Counted from the stretch's first letter, positions 52,273-62,204 are shown. The stretch: 64,000 bases of DNA from Bradyrhizobium lablabi (GCF_018129385.1 NZ_JAFCLN010000013.1:1-64000), one strand, 5' to 3'. A program made the numbers and translations. The notes: a model not told the origin generated them from the sequence alone.

Positions 52273-55200
52273 TCAAGCAGCGCGTTCCAATCGCGCCTTT
52301 GCTCTTATTAGATCCGGCGTGTTAAAACCTTCGCTAAAACATCCATAAACCTGGCTGAGGCGCGAGTGGCACTTTTGGCTGCCTGCTGTCCGCTCGAACA
52401 AGTCACACATACTCAAACACGCTCTAAGCTCAAATGATTTGGCTTTTTGCGTACGCGCGACCTCAAGGCCTTTACATAGATAATGCTCGGCCTGATCCAG
52501 ATTGTGGTTCGATCGGAGATGTGCTTCACCCAGCAGACGATATATTTCCGACGCGTAAAAGCGCTCGGAGTTTTCGACATTGAGCCTCGACCGTGCCTGA
52601 TTCAACGCATCGAATGCCTGCGCGTGACGGGTGTGCTTGATGCATGCATCCGCCATTAATCCCAAAGAGTACGACTCCAGTAGTAAGGCCCCGGTTGCTC
52701 GCTCCTTTTCAAGGCCCTCTTGAATTTCGGCGATACCCTTTTCAAACTCGCCTTGCTCCGCAATAGCCCACCCGCGCAGAATCATCGCCATGGCAAGATA
52801 GTGCACAAACTCATGCTTTTCGCAGAATGCGATGGCGGCGATGGCTTCGCGTGCAACAGCTTCGGAGTCGCCCCGGAGTTGATGCACGCGAAGACCTATC
52901 GTTCGAGCAATTGCTTCGCTGAACGGATGTTGAGATGAAACTGCGTACCTGCGAGCCTCTGCGCAGCGCCGCAATGCCTGATCTGGATAGCCGAGTAGCC
53001 AAAGTGCCATGCCGTCGTATGACCTGACGTGAACCCGCGGATCTTGCGCCGACAGTTCAAGATAGGAGGCGGCCTCGCTGTCTTCGCAGAGGTTGACACT
53101 ACATTCCATCTCGGCGTGGGCGGCGGCAAAATTGCCCTGCGCGAACAGGGTAAATCCCGAAGCTTCGTGGGCAAGAACTTTGTAGACCGAATTGTCGACG
53201 TTAGCGGCACTCTTGAGCAAATGTTCGGCAAGGGTTTGAGCCTCGCCAAGCGAAGCACGAACGTAATTCCAGGTCCATAAGCCGAACACCGCAGGAAAGA
53301 CATGTTCGTCAATGCCGGCCCCTTTGGATAATTGAAGCGCTTTCGTGTACGCCTGCTTTACGTTATCGGTGCTCCAGCCTTCAATCGACCGGAGGGAGTT
53401 GCCGAGAGAAATTTGGAGGAGCAGCTCCGATCTGTTGCGAAGTATCGGGGCGTCAATCTTGGGAAGCTGATTTAATCCTTGCTTCAAATGACCGATTGCT
53501 TCGTGGTGTGCCGAGCGGGCCGCCGACTGTTTTCCCGCTTTATACCAGTAGTGCAACGCCATTTCGTGGTTTCTCGCTTGAGTGTAGTGGTAAGCGAGAA
53601 TCTCGGGCTGAGTTCGCTCGACATCGGGAAAGTTCTCCTGGAGACTTTTGGCAAAAGCGGCGTGAAGATGTACGCGACGGCTTTTTAGAAGCCCGGCATA
53701 CGCCGCATCCCGTACTAACGCGTGCTTGAAGGTATATACCGCGTTGGGAATTGTGCCTCGACAGAACATCAATTCGGACCGCACCAACTGGTCGAGCGCT
53801 TCGTCCAATTTCTGCTTCGGCAGCTGCGCGACAGCGCTGACAAGTTCGTAGTGAAATTCGCGACCTGCGACGGAACCGATCTGAGCCACATCCCGCACCG
53901 GCGACAGCCGATCAAGGCGCGCCATGAGCGAAGCTTGCAAGGTGGTCGGAATGGCGAATGAAGGCAGAGGACCATCAAGAACAAATACGCCGTTCCGCTC
54001 TCGCAACAACCCGCCCTCGAGCACCATCTTGGTCAATTCTTCGATGAAGAGAGGCACCCCGTCGGTGTGTGCAAGAATATGTTTCATTACTTCCTTTGGA
54101 AGGGCCTTGCCGCCGGTTACTCGCAGGACCAGCGCTGCGCCATCGCGTCGGCTAAGGCGGGTGAGCGGAATGGTCGTTGTATGAGGATAGCTCGGCCAGG
54201 GGGAAGTGAATTCGGAGCGTGCCGTGATCAGCATCAATGTCCGAAGCCGCGGGACTTGTTCTACAACTGTCGCCAGGAGTTCCAGCGAAGTTGGATCAAT
54301 CCAATGTACATCTTCGGCAACAATCAGAACCGGCTGTCTCGCCGCCAACCCTTCGAGTTGGGCCAGTAAGGCCGCAAAGGTTTTCTCTTTGCGCTTCTGT
54401 GGAGTGAGGTCACGCAGTTCGTGATGGTCACGAACCGGCAACGTTAACAGGCCGGACAGAACTGCGAGGTGTTCGGGATTGTGCGTGGATTGGGCCAGCA
54501 GGGCTTCAAGCTTGCATATCTTTGTCTCAGGTGTATCGCTGAGCAGGAACCCTGAAGCTCGTTCGAGTTGATTGATAAACGGGTACAGTGCGCTGTGGGT
54601 ATGATGCTCAGAGCAATAATAACGCAACGTGGTGTGTGGTTCGTCCTGGAGTCGCTCATTGAACGCCAGCGCAATGTGCGACTTGCCGATGCCCGGCTCT
54701 CCTGTAAGGATCACGATCCGGCCTTCTTCAAGCGTCGCTTGTCGCCAGCGGCGTAACAGCAGCTCTAATTCCTCCTCGCGCCCGAACAGAGGTGGCAGCT
54801 TGGCAGTGTGCATTGCTTCAAAGCGGCTCTCGACGCCGCTCGTTCGCAGCACTTGATAAACTTGAAACGGCTCCGTCCAGCCTTTCAGCGTGACAGGATC
54901 GAGGTCGCGGTAATGAAACTGTCCCTCAGTGAGCCTGCGCGTGCTCGCGCAGATTAATACAGTCCCGGGTTCTGCCAGCGCTTGCAGGCGCGCAGCGAGG
55001 TTGGGTGTCTCACCGACAACCTCTTGCTCCGCCAGGGCTTCCTCAATCAGAAGGTCGGCAACAACCACAGTGCCGGTTGCGATGCCGATGCGAACGCGCA
55101 GCATCTCGGGGACATTTCGGATCCTGGCTATTGCATCTATGAGTGCGAGCGCGGCGCGCACAGCCTGCTCCGCATCATCTTCATGCGCTTGCGGGAAGCC

Positions 55201-55617
55201 GAAGTAAACCAGCGCCCCGTCGCCCATGTAGCGAGCAATCCTTCCGTTGTGGCCGGCTATGATGTCAGCGATGCAGCTGTGATAGGTAGCAATCAGCTCT
55301 CGCATGTCCTCCGGGTCAAGCCGGGCTGCAATAGCTGAGGAGCCAACCAGGTCGCAGAACATCACTGTGAGGTGGCGCCGCTCGCCGTCGCATCGCCTCG
55401 GTTCGGACGTTGTTATCGCAGGTTCAGGCGTAGCTGCGCCTTCATGCTCCGCGATAGCGCGCAACAGCTTGCGACGGTGACCCAGCAGGACTCCAAGCTC
55501 TTTCAGGTCCCGCTCCGTCAGATCGCGAAGGACCGAGATGTCAATGCCGTTTTCGACGAAGCGCTGGGCGTACTCTGCCAAGCCGATTGACTTGAGCCAT
55601 TCGGTGACGCCTTTCAT
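52273..55617 (-). CDS. SAM domain-class III cyclase-ATPase-TPR signalling protein
   Basis: The 1114-residue product joins a SAM domain (residues about 1-65, EWLKSIGLAEYAQRFVENGI), a class III nucleotide cyclase domain (about 80-260), an AAA/NACHT-like ATPase (about 280-600; Walker A GEPGIGKSH, Walker B LIVAEDVHWID) and a C-terminal TPR region (to 1114). The cyclase shows metal aspartates in VMFCDLVGSS and MGDGALVYFG and the NLAAR transition-state pair, so it may be active. The ATG at 55617 fits the SAM domain; an upstream start is possible. GC content looks lower than nearby genes. Confidence 0.9.
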   Translation of the reverse strand: MKGVTEWLKSIGLAEYAQRFVENGIDISVLRDLTERDLKELGVLLGHRRKLLRAIAEHEGAATPEPAITTSEPRRCDGERRHLTVMFCDLVGSSAIAARLDPEDMRELIATYHSCIADIIAGHNGRIARYMGDGALVYFGFPQAHEDDAEQAVRAALALIDAIARIRNVPEMLRVRIGIATGTVVVADLLIEEALAEQEVVGETPNLAARLQALAEPGTVLICASTRRLTEGQFHYRDLDPVTLKGWTEPFQVYQVLRTSGVESRFEAMHTAKLPPLFGREEELELLLRRWRQATLEEGRIVILTGEPGIGKSHIALAFNERLQDEPHTTLRYYCSEHHTHSALYPFINQLERASGFLLSDTPETKICKLEALLAQSTHNPEHLAVLSGLLTLPVRDHHELRDLTPQKRKEKTFAALLAQLEGLAARQPVLIVAEDVHWIDPTSLELLATVVEQVPRLRTLMLITARSEFTSPWPSYPHTTTIPLTRLSRRDGAALVLRVTGGKALPKEVMKHILAHTDGVPLFIEELTKMVLEGGLLRERNGVFVLDGPLPSFAIPTTLQASLMARLDRLSPVRDVAQIGSVAGREFHYELVSAVAQLPKQKLDEALDQLVRSELMFCRGTIPNAVYTFKHALVRDAAYAGLLKSRRVHLHAAFAKSLQENFPDVERTQPEILAYHYTQARNHEMALHYWYKAGKQSAARSAHHEAIGHLKQGLNQLPKIDAPILRNRSELLLQISLGNSLRSIEGWSTDNVKQAYTKALQLSKGAGIDEHVFPAVFGLWTWNYVRASLGEAQTLAEHLLKSAANVDNSVYKVLAHEASGFTLFAQGNFAAAHAEMECSVNLCEDSEAASYLELSAQDPRVHVRSYDGMALWLLGYPDQALRRCAEARRYAVSSQHPFSEAIARTIGLRVHQLRGDSEAVAREAIAAIAFCEKHEFVHYLAMAMILRGWAIAEQGEFEKGIAEIQEGLEKERATGALLLESYSLGLMADACIKHTRHAQAFDALNQARSRLNVENSERFYASEIYRLLGEAHLRSNHNLDQAEHYLCKGLEVARTQKAKSFELRACLSMCDLFERTAGSQKCHSRLSQVYGCFSEGFNTPDLIRAKARLERAA

Positions 55618-56020
55618 GGGACGGCGCCTCCCGCCCGCTTTTCGGGCCCAGGTGAGTTGACGCCACACAGCGTATCACACGCAGCGAGAAAGTGTGCGCG
55701 TGGTGAGGTAGAGTCAAATTTGAGCGCGTGGCGCCGCAGTCAGCAACCAACACTCGGCTCCAAATGGCTTTGAAACTTTTGAATGATGTGAAATGCCCAT
55801 GTTGCGAAGGCGCTAGCAGTTTCTCCAGGCGTATCGATCCCGATCAGAGAACCAGGATTTGCGGAAGTAAGCTTCTTATGGCGTATGGACAGTCAGCCGA
55901 ACGTGCGACTTCGGCTATAGTCCAAGCGGATATGCTCTTGCCCCCGCGATGTCCTCCTCTGAGGTAAAGGTAACATCGCCTTGAAGAGCATTTGCCAGGA
56001 CGGGCTTATGAGTACACGCC
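55618..56020. other. Gap of about 400 bases without a supported gene
   Basis: An open frame at 55728-55967 on the plus strand would encode 79 residues with a Cys-rich CPCCEG motif, but it has no ribosome binding site and no recognisable family. The promoter of the cyclase gene should lie at the left end. Base composition is lower in GC than average. Confidence 0.4.
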
Positions 56021-57181
56021 TCAATCTTTAAGGCGTCGTCTCAGCACAGTGACGAAATGGTCGGCATCGGCTTCGTCGTTGAAGACGTGAGGCGAGATGC
56101 GGATGCGGCCAAGACGCAGTGCCACGTAGATGGCATTGCCGGCCAACGCGTCGACGAGTGCCTTTGCGTCCACGTTCTTTAGGCCGAGGCTCAGGATGTG
56201 CGGCGAGCACAGTTGGCGCGCCGGTATGTGAACACCGAATTCGCGCACGCCTTCGGCGATCCGGTCCGTCAGCATGGCGATCCGCTCGGCGATGCGCGCG
56301 GCGCCCCATTCGGCGACCATTTCCATGCCGATCGCCGCCATCTCCATCGAAATGAAATGATCGCGTTCGCCCATGTCGAAACGTCCGGCATCGCCGACAT
56401 AGCTCAGGTCGGTGAAATAGATGGCATTGTCGGCGCGGACGTCGCGGCGGCCGGCCGAGGTCTGTTCGAGCGGAATGCCGCCCTGATGCCGCTTTGCGAT
56501 GTAGAGAAAGGCCCGTCCGTACGGGCCGAGCAGCCATTTGTAGGTGGGGAAGATCACAAAGTCAGGATCGATCTGTTTGACGTCGAGCGGCAGCACGCCC
56601 GCGCTTTGCGTCGCATCGATCAGGAAGAGGGCGCCTTGGCGCTTCAGTACGGCGGCGACCTGTTCGATGTCGATCAGCCCGCCGTCGGACCAGTGTACCG
56701 ACGAGATCGAGGCCAGCGCGACCGGCGGCGCGCCGGATCGCTCGACGGCGGCGAGAACTGCCGAGGTCCAGTCGGCGTCGTCGGGCTGCCGGACCGTCTC
56801 GACGGCAAAACCATGCGTATCGGCGCGGGTCCGCCATTCCAGCACCGGCGAGGAATGATCGTTCTCCAGCACGATGACGCGCGTCCCGCGCGGGATCGTG
56901 AGCAGCTTGGCGGCTGTCGCAACGCCATAGCTGACCGAGGGGATCAGCGCGATATCGGCGGGATCGGCGTTGATCAGCCGGGCGGCCGCGAGCCGCGCGC
57001 GCTCGTGCTGCCGTCCGGCAAAACCGGCATCGAGCAGCCATGGTCTGCCCTTGCGGCCGATGGCGGCGCGCGCGGCCTCCTGCGTCTTCAGCGGCAGCGG
57101 GCTGTAGGACGCCGAATTCAGATAGCAGACATCGCGCGGGATATCGAACAGCTCGCGTTGCGAGGGCAGCATGTGCATCAC
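56021..57181 (-). CDS. Class V PLP-dependent aminotransferase
   Basis: The 386-residue product has the class V fold: LIPSVSYGVATAAKLL, LASISSVHWSDGGLIDIEQV, DATQSAGVLPLDV and the PLP lysine in FPTYKWLLGPYGRAF. It resembles cysteine desulfurase-like or isopenicillin-epimerase-like members, but no active-site cysteine loop is visible, so an aminotransferase or lyase role is more likely. Its start overlaps the HAD hydrolase stop by four bases. It is the last gene of the VOC-HAD-aminotransferase operon. Confidence 0.88.
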   Translation of the reverse strand: MMHMLPSQRELFDIPRDVCYLNSASYSPLPLKTQEAARAAIGRKGRPWLLDAGFAGRQHERARLAAARLINADPADIALIPSVSYGVATAAKLLTIPRGTRVIVLENDHSSPVLEWRTRADTHGFAVETVRQPDDADWTSAVLAAVERSGAPPVALASISSVHWSDGGLIDIEQVAAVLKRQGALFLIDATQSAGVLPLDVKQIDPDFVIFPTYKWLLGPYGRAFLYIAKRHQGGIPLEQTSAGRRDVRADNAIYFTDLSYVGDAGRFDMGERDHFISMEMAAIGMEMVAEWGAARIAERIAMLTDRIAEGVREFGVHIPARQLCSPHILSLGLKNVDAKALVDALAGNAIYVALRLGRIRISPHVFNDEADADHFVTVLRRRLKD

Positions 57182-57849
57182 CAGTTCATTGTCGCCGCGA
57201 CCAAATCGATCAATTTTGAGTCGTCAAAGTTTTCGGCAGTTGCAAGCGCGCCGGCTTCGATCAGATCAGCATGGCCAAGGCTCGTTCTGATCCCGATGGT
57301 GGTAATGCCGGCCGCGGTCGCCGCTTGAACACCGGAGCGCGAATCCTCGAATGCGACGGAAAATTTCGCTGCAGCGTTCACCGAGCGCAACCCTTCAAGA
57401 TAGGGCAGTGGATGCGGCTTGCCGTGGCTAAGTTCATCGCCGATCACAACGCGCCTGAACCGGTCTGAGATCCCAAGGCCCGCCAGCAGCATTTCGGCAT
57501 TGAGGCGCGGCGCGTTGGTGACCGCGACCATCGGCACGCCGGCCTGGTCGGCGCGCGCCAGCAGCGGCATCAATCCAGGCAGCGGTTTGATCTTCCCGGC
57601 AACCAGTTTACGGAAAGCGGCTTCCTTCTCGTCCATGATGGCCAGGCGGCGCTCCGGCGGTTCGTCCGGCAGAAAACGCTCGCCGATGGACGCGTTGGAA
57701 AAGCCCATCAGTTCGTTGCTGGCGCGGGCTCGGTCAAAGACGTGGCCGCGCGGACCAAACACCTTGTTAAAGGCTTGCAGGTGCAGCGCATCGGTGTCGG
57801 CGAGGGTGCCGTCGATGTCGAACAGCAACGCCTTCTGCGAACAGGGCAT
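57178..57849 (-). CDS. HAD-superfamily phosphatase, beta-PGM-like
   Basis: The 223-residue product shows HAD motif I FDIDGTLADTDALH, motif II in VAVTNAPRLNAEM, and motifs III/IV in GKPHPLPYLEGL and AFEDSRSGVQAA. The cap is helical (C1 type), as in beta-phosphoglucomutase and phosphoglycolate phosphatases. It removes phosphate from a small metabolite in the cytoplasm. It lies six bases after the VOC protein gene and overlaps the aminotransferase gene, so the three act in one pathway. Confidence 0.9.
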   Translation of the reverse strand: MPCSQKALLFDIDGTLADTDALHLQAFNKVFGPRGHVFDRARASNELMGFSNASIGERFLPDEPPERRLAIMDEKEAAFRKLVAGKIKPLPGLMPLLARADQAGVPMVAVTNAPRLNAEMLLAGLGISDRFRRVVIGDELSHGKPHPLPYLEGLRSVNAAAKFSVAFEDSRSGVQAATAAGITTIGIRTSLGHADLIEAGALATAENFDDSKLIDLVAATMNW

Positions 57850-57855
57850 GCGGAC

Positions 57856-58749
57856 CTAGCGCCCGTCGTACTGGTCCGGCCCCATCGCATAATCCCATTG
57901 CTCGTGGCCGTCGGCATAGGTGCGGTTGGTCACGGCCGGATTGCGGTTGATCAGCGGCCGCAGGTACATCGGGTGCGTGGCGCTGCGCACCTCGTGCTCG
58001 ACCGTGAACAGGTGTTTTCCGTCGGCGAGATCGACGATGTCGCGGAAGCGGTACTGGTACTGGTTGTCTTCCTGCGAGACCAGGCCGCGCTGCTGGAGCT
58101 TGCGATAGGGGCCCGAAAAGTCCGTGATGTAGATCTGCACGTGGTGGCCGTCGTAATCGGGCTGGGCGAGGTCGGTCTCGCGGAATTGCAGATACTGGTT
58201 CTTGCCGACCTTGGCGCGCGCGACATTGCCGTCGCCGTTTCTGAATTCGGCCGGAATGCCCATGATCTCGGGATAGAACGCCGCGATCGCCCTGGCGGTG
58301 CCGGGCGCCACGTCGAACTCGACATAGGGAATGCCGAGCGTGATGCGCCCGAAACGATCGGCGTCCGGCTCGTAGCAGCGGATGCGATTGCCCCACGGGC
58401 ATATCGCCTCGACATAGTCATTGTGCTCGCTGAAGGAAAAGCGCGTGCCTTCGAGTTTTTTGGCGACGGACGACAGCCGCTCGAGCAGGGCCGCGCGTCC
58501 GGAAATCACGAGGCCGGTATGGCCGCGCAGCACCTGCGCTTCGCTGGCCGGCAGATGAAACTGGCTGCGGCCGACATTCACCCACATGTTGCTGTCCGAC
58601 ACCATGATATAGGGATCGCGGGTCAGCCCGAGCCCGGTGACATAGAACAGCGTTGCCAGCCGCTGGTCCGGCACGGTCACGTTGACATGTTCGAGATGAG
58701 TGGAATTGCCGAGGTCCTCGGCGGCGCGGTCGAATTGTTGTTGTTGCAT
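57856..58749 (-). CDS. VOC-family extradiol dioxygenase-like protein
   Basis: The 297-residue product contains two vicinal-oxygen-chelate units: HLEHVNVTVPDQRLATLFYVTGLGLTRDPY (residues about 19-48, with the metal His) and IPYVEFDVAPGTARAIAAFYPEIMGIPAEF (about 145-175), with a later DGHHVQIYITDF that has a possible second metal His. This fits a dioxygenase or glyoxalase-type metal enzyme. It is the first gene of the operon with the HAD phosphatase and aminotransferase. Substrate unknown. Confidence 0.82.
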   Translation of the reverse strand: MQQQQFDRAAEDLGNSTHLEHVNVTVPDQRLATLFYVTGLGLTRDPYIMVSDSNMWVNVGRSQFHLPASEAQVLRGHTGLVISGRAALLERLSSVAKKLEGTRFSFSEHNDYVEAICPWGNRIRCYEPDADRFGRITLGIPYVEFDVAPGTARAIAAFYPEIMGIPAEFRNGDGNVARAKVGKNQYLQFRETDLAQPDYDGHHVQIYITDFSGPYRKLQQRGLVSQEDNQYQYRFRDIVDLADGKHLFTVEHEVRSATHPMYLRPLINRNPAVTNRTYADGHEQWDYAMGPDQYDGR

Positions 58750-58848
58750 GGACGCGTTTCCCGGATGCCTGGCCGCATCATAGTCAAGCGTGAGGCCTAT
58801 TCCAACAACGCGGGGCGGGCGATCGGGTCCCCCGGCTGCCGGGGCCGG

Positions 58849-60012
58849 CTAGTGTCCGACGATCGACTGCCGGAAGATCGGCTCCAGTCGCGCCAGTGCG
58901 GGAAGCACCCGGTAGCGGGCGATTTCATGCGGGAACTCGGCGCGGTTGGCCAGCAGGATAATGCCGACCTTGCGCTCGGGTATGAAGCCGACATAGGCTG
59001 ACGCATTGTTGAGCCCGCCCGGCTTGTCGACGACGTCCATTCCCTCCACCGCAATGTTCTCCCACGCCATCGCTTGCCCGAACTTTTCATCGACCCGGAA
59101 CATTTCGTGCTGGGTCATCTGTAGCGCTTTGCGCAATTGCGGATCGGCCGGCCCGCCGCCGAGGCAGGCGGAGAGGAGGATGGCGAGGTCCCGCGCTGAG
59201 GAGAACATCTGCCCGGTGCCGGGGAAGTCATAATAGCTCTGCTGGTTGCCCGGCGGACCGATCGGCATGCCGTCATGGGAATAGCCCTGGACGACGCGCT
59301 GCATGAATTTTGGATTCATGACGGCGCGGTTGTCCGGTCCGCGCGCGGGAAGCAGCGTCGAATTCATCCCGAGCGGCCTCAGGATGCGGTTTTCGATGAG
59401 CTGATTGATCGGAACGCCGTAGCGGCGCTCCAGCGCGAGCTGGAGCAGCACGTAACCGGCATGGGTGTAGATGCGCTGCTTGCCCGGCTGTTCGCCTGCC
59501 GGCGGCGTCCAGGCGTTGAGAACGCCGAGAAATTCGGCCAGCAAATATGACTCGTTGGGCCATGGCGGGTGATCCGTCGCCAGCAGCAGGCCGGAAGTAT
59601 GGGTCGCAAGCTGGCCGATCGTGACCCGTCGGATATAGTCGCCGTTCAATTCGGTGACGTATTTGCTGACCGGATCGTCCAGCCGGATTTCGCCGCGCAG
59701 CGTTCCGAGCGCGACCAGTGCAGCCTCGAACACCTTGCGCACCGACGCTACGTTGAACAGCGTATCTGGTGTGATCGCCCGTTTGCTGGAGCGATCGGCG
59801 AGACCGTAATTGAAGAACTGGATGTGGCCCGCGATGTACACTGCGGCGGCTAGCCCGCCGGCATCGCCGGCCGTCGCCGCAGGCGCGAAATTTTCCGCTA
59901 CGATGTCGCGAACGCGTGCGTTCAAGTCCAACTCTTTCACTCGCGCCGGACCGGGCAGGAAAACGAGCAGAAGGATAACGCCCGCGATGAACGGGAAGCG
60001 CCACGAGCTCAT
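58849..60012 (-). CDS. Exported beta-lactamase-like serine hydrolase
   Basis: The 387-residue product starts with a hydrophobic segment (MSSWRFPFIAGVILLLVFL), probably a signal peptide or anchor. The class C beta-lactamase/esterase motif S-x-x-K is in NVASVRKVFEAALV, and the second motif Y-x-N is replaced by YTHAGYVLL, so the usual Tyr is followed by Thr-His. It may be a D-aminopeptidase, esterase or penicillin-binding-like enzyme; resistance to antibiotics cannot be inferred. Start at 60012 is preferred to an upstream ATG for the signal sequence. Confidence 0.8.
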   Translation of the reverse strand: MSSWRFPFIAGVILLLVFLPGPARVKELDLNARVRDIVAENFAPAATAGDAGGLAAAVYIAGHIQFFNYGLADRSSKRAITPDTLFNVASVRKVFEAALVALGTLRGEIRLDDPVSKYVTELNGDYIRRVTIGQLATHTSGLLLATDHPPWPNESYLLAEFLGVLNAWTPPAGEQPGKQRIYTHAGYVLLQLALERRYGVPINQLIENRILRPLGMNSTLLPARGPDNRAVMNPKFMQRVVQGYSHDGMPIGPPGNQQSYYDFPGTGQMFSSARDLAILLSACLGGGPADPQLRKALQMTQHEMFRVDEKFGQAMAWENIAVEGMDVVDKPGGLNNASAYVGFIPERKVGIILLANRAEFPHEIARYRVLPALARLEPIFRQSIVGH

Positions 60013-60167
60013 GTTGCCGGCGCCATCTCTGGTTCCGGACGACAGCTCATCGATCGCTCGGCTTCCTTCGACATCGCAGTCACCGTGGCCTTGTCCCGCC
60101 GGCGGCAACTATAAGCGTCGGCGAGGCAATCGGGATCACATTCCGGATACTTCGCTGGCGAGTAGCC

Positions 60168-60926
60168 CTACGTCCCGTAACTCTGTACCAAACTCCCCGC
60201 CACCAGCGACCAGCCGTCGACCAGCACGAAGAAGATCAGCTTGAACGGCAGCGACACCACCACGGGCGGCAGCATCATCATGCCCATCGACATCAGGACG
60301 GAGGCGACGACGAGGTCGATGATCAGGAAGGGGAGAAACAGCAGAAAGCCGATCTCGAAGGCGCGCTTTAATTCCGAGATCATGAAAGCGGGCACCAGGA
60401 TGCGCAGCGACATCTGTTCCGGCGTGGCGGGCGGGGCCTCGCCCGACATGTCCATGAACAGTTTCAGATCCTTCTCGCGCACATTCTTCTGCATGAAGCC
60501 GCGCAGCGGGATGGAGGCGCGCTGGAGCGCGTCCTCGACGCCGAGCTCGTTGGCGATCAGCGGCTTGATGCCGTCGTCATAGGACTTCTGCAAGACGGGT
60601 CCCATCACAAAGGCGGTGAGGAACAGCGCCAGCGCTATTATCACCGAGTTCGGCGGCGCGGTCGCAGTGCCCAGCGCCGTACGCAGCAGCGACAGCACCA
60701 CCACGATGCGCGTGAACGAGGTCATCATGACCAGGATCGACGGCGCGATCGACAGCACCGTGAGCAGGGCGATGAGCTGGATCGCGCGCTCGGTCACTCC
60801 GCCGCCGCCCTGGCCGCCGAGATTGATGCTGATGTCCTGCGCGAACGCGGGCACCGCCACCAGGGTGGCGGTGATTGTCAGGCTAGCTAAGAAAAAAACT
60901 CTACGCGGAAAAGCAACCGGCCTCAC
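60168..60926 (-). CDS. fliP: Flagellar export gate protein FliP
   Basis: FliP forms the core of the export gate with FliQ and FliR. The 252-residue product has a cleavable signal (to VPAFAQ), then QLIALLTVLSIAPSILVMMTSFTRIVVVLSLLRTALGT and the C-terminal FEIGFLLFLPFLIIDLVVASVLMSMGMMMLPPVVVSLPFKLIFFVLVDGW signature. Length is as in other bacteria. It overlaps fliO by four bases. It is leftward, unlike fliQ and fliR in the rightward operon nearby. Confidence 0.96.
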   Translation of the reverse strand: MRPVAFPRRVFFLASLTITATLVAVPAFAQDISINLGGQGGGGVTERAIQLIALLTVLSIAPSILVMMTSFTRIVVVLSLLRTALGTATAPPNSVIIALALFLTAFVMGPVLQKSYDDGIKPLIANELGVEDALQRASIPLRGFMQKNVREKDLKLFMDMSGEAPPATPEQMSLRILVPAFMISELKRAFEIGFLLFLPFLIIDLVVASVLMSMGMMMLPPVVVSLPFKLIFFVLVDGWSLVAGSLVQSYGT

Positions 60927-61894
60927 GAAGACGGATTCTTCGGACGGCCCAGGAGGGACGCCATTTCGTCTTCGAGATTTTCAAAGCCGCTCTTCTGCGG
61001 GGCAGGCGCGGCGGCGGGCGGTTCGCTCCGCGCCGGGCGCACCGGCACCGGCGGCTCCGGCGCCACGGGCGGGGCGACATCGGCGCCGGCCGGGCGGCGC
61101 AGCGCTGCTTCCAGCCGCTGCGCCATCTCGGCAAGATTGGCGTCGGCGCTCGACTGCGCGGGAGGCGGGGGCGGGGCCGGAGGAGGCGGCGGTGGCGGAG
61201 CCGCGGCGCGCTCGCGGATGGGCGGCGCCTTCGGCGGTTCGTTGACACGCGGCGCGCGCGGGATCATCGGCTCGGAGCGTGGCATGTCGGAACGTGGCAA
61301 GCGCGGCGGCGCGGTGGGGATCGGTTCAGGGCGCGGCTCCATCCGCGGCTCGGGGCGGCCGCCCATCGGTTCCGGCGCAAAGCCGGCCAAAGGATCGTTG
61401 CGGTCGGCGCGGCCGCCGGGCGGCGGACCGGCGGGGCGGCGCATTTCTTCCGCGAACGACGGACGGCTCGGGCGCGGCGGCGGTTCCGGCATGACCGGCT
61501 CGGGCGGAAGTTCGAAGGCGTCCGATCGCAGCGGCTCGCCTTCCCAGGCGGTATCCGGCAGCGGCGCAATCCGCGGCGGCGGCTCGGCGGCGCCGGGCGA
61601 ACGTTGCGGAACCTGGTCGCGCGCCGGCATGGCGCGGACGATGTTGGGCTCGACCACGAGGTCGGTGGGACCGCCGATCATCAGCAGATGCTCGACATTG
61701 TCGCGCCGGACCAGCACGAGGCGGCGGCGGGCATCGACCGCGGTGGCGTCGATCACGGCGAGGCGCGGCATCCGTCCGCGGGTGGTGTTGGCGCCGATGC
61801 GGCTGTTGGCGAAGCGCCGGACCAGCCAGGCGGCAAGGCCGATCAGCGCCAGGACGACGATGAACGCGAAGAAGAACATGAAAGGTGACTGCAT
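60923..61894 (-). CDS. fliO: FliO-like flagellar biosynthesis protein with long proline-rich tail
   Basis: FliO helps FliP assemble. The 323-residue product has one N-terminal membrane helix (FMFFFAFIVVLALIGLAAWLV), then the FliO core (about 30-95, RRLVLVRRDNVEHLLMIGGPTDLVVE). After residue 100 the sequence is a Pro/Arg/Glu-rich disordered region to the end, so the protein is about three times the size of enterobacterial FliO. The next gene, fliP, overlaps by four bases. The identification rests on the helix, the core segment and the neighbour. Confidence 0.85.
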   Translation of the reverse strand: MQSPFMFFFAFIVVLALIGLAAWLVRRFANSRIGANTTRGRMPRLAVIDATAVDARRRLVLVRRDNVEHLLMIGGPTDLVVEPNIVRAMPARDQVPQRSPGAAEPPPRIAPLPDTAWEGEPLRSDAFELPPEPVMPEPPPRPSRPSFAEEMRRPAGPPPGGRADRNDPLAGFAPEPMGGRPEPRMEPRPEPIPTAPPRLPRSDMPRSEPMIPRAPRVNEPPKAPPIRERAAAPPPPPPPAPPPPPAQSSADANLAEMAQRLEAALRRPAGADVAPPVAPEPPVPVRPARSEPPAAAPAPQKSGFENLEDEMASLLGRPKNPSS

Positions 61895-62204
61895 CTGACG
61901 TCCCCGGCCTTGAAGGCCTTAATCCCAGTCCCGGTCCCGACGCCTGCGGACGGCGAAGCGAAAAGCGATCCAGCGAATTCCGCCCGAGATCGGCCCTATT
62001 CCTTAATTCCCCACGGCAAACCTGCCGCCCGGCTCCAGTAATAGACCAAGAATCGCTTGAACCAAAACGACTTCTAAAGTCCCCTGAAGCCGTTTGCCCA
62101 TTGCTGGTTAACGCAGCATCTGTGGCGAAAATGCGCTCGCATTGCCGATATCGGGCGATTCGTCGTAGCCAAAACGCGCTTCGCGCACGCGGGCGCGTTC
62201 GATT

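Noticed and set aside
55728..55967. Possible 79-residue Cys-containing protein
   Set aside because: No ribosome binding site, no matching family, and it lies in a promoter-containing gap; kept only as a note.
58849..60012. True class C beta-lactamase
   Set aside because: The S-x-x-K motif is present but the Y-x-N motif is altered and no K-T-G is clear, so only a beta-lactamase-like hydrolase is supported.
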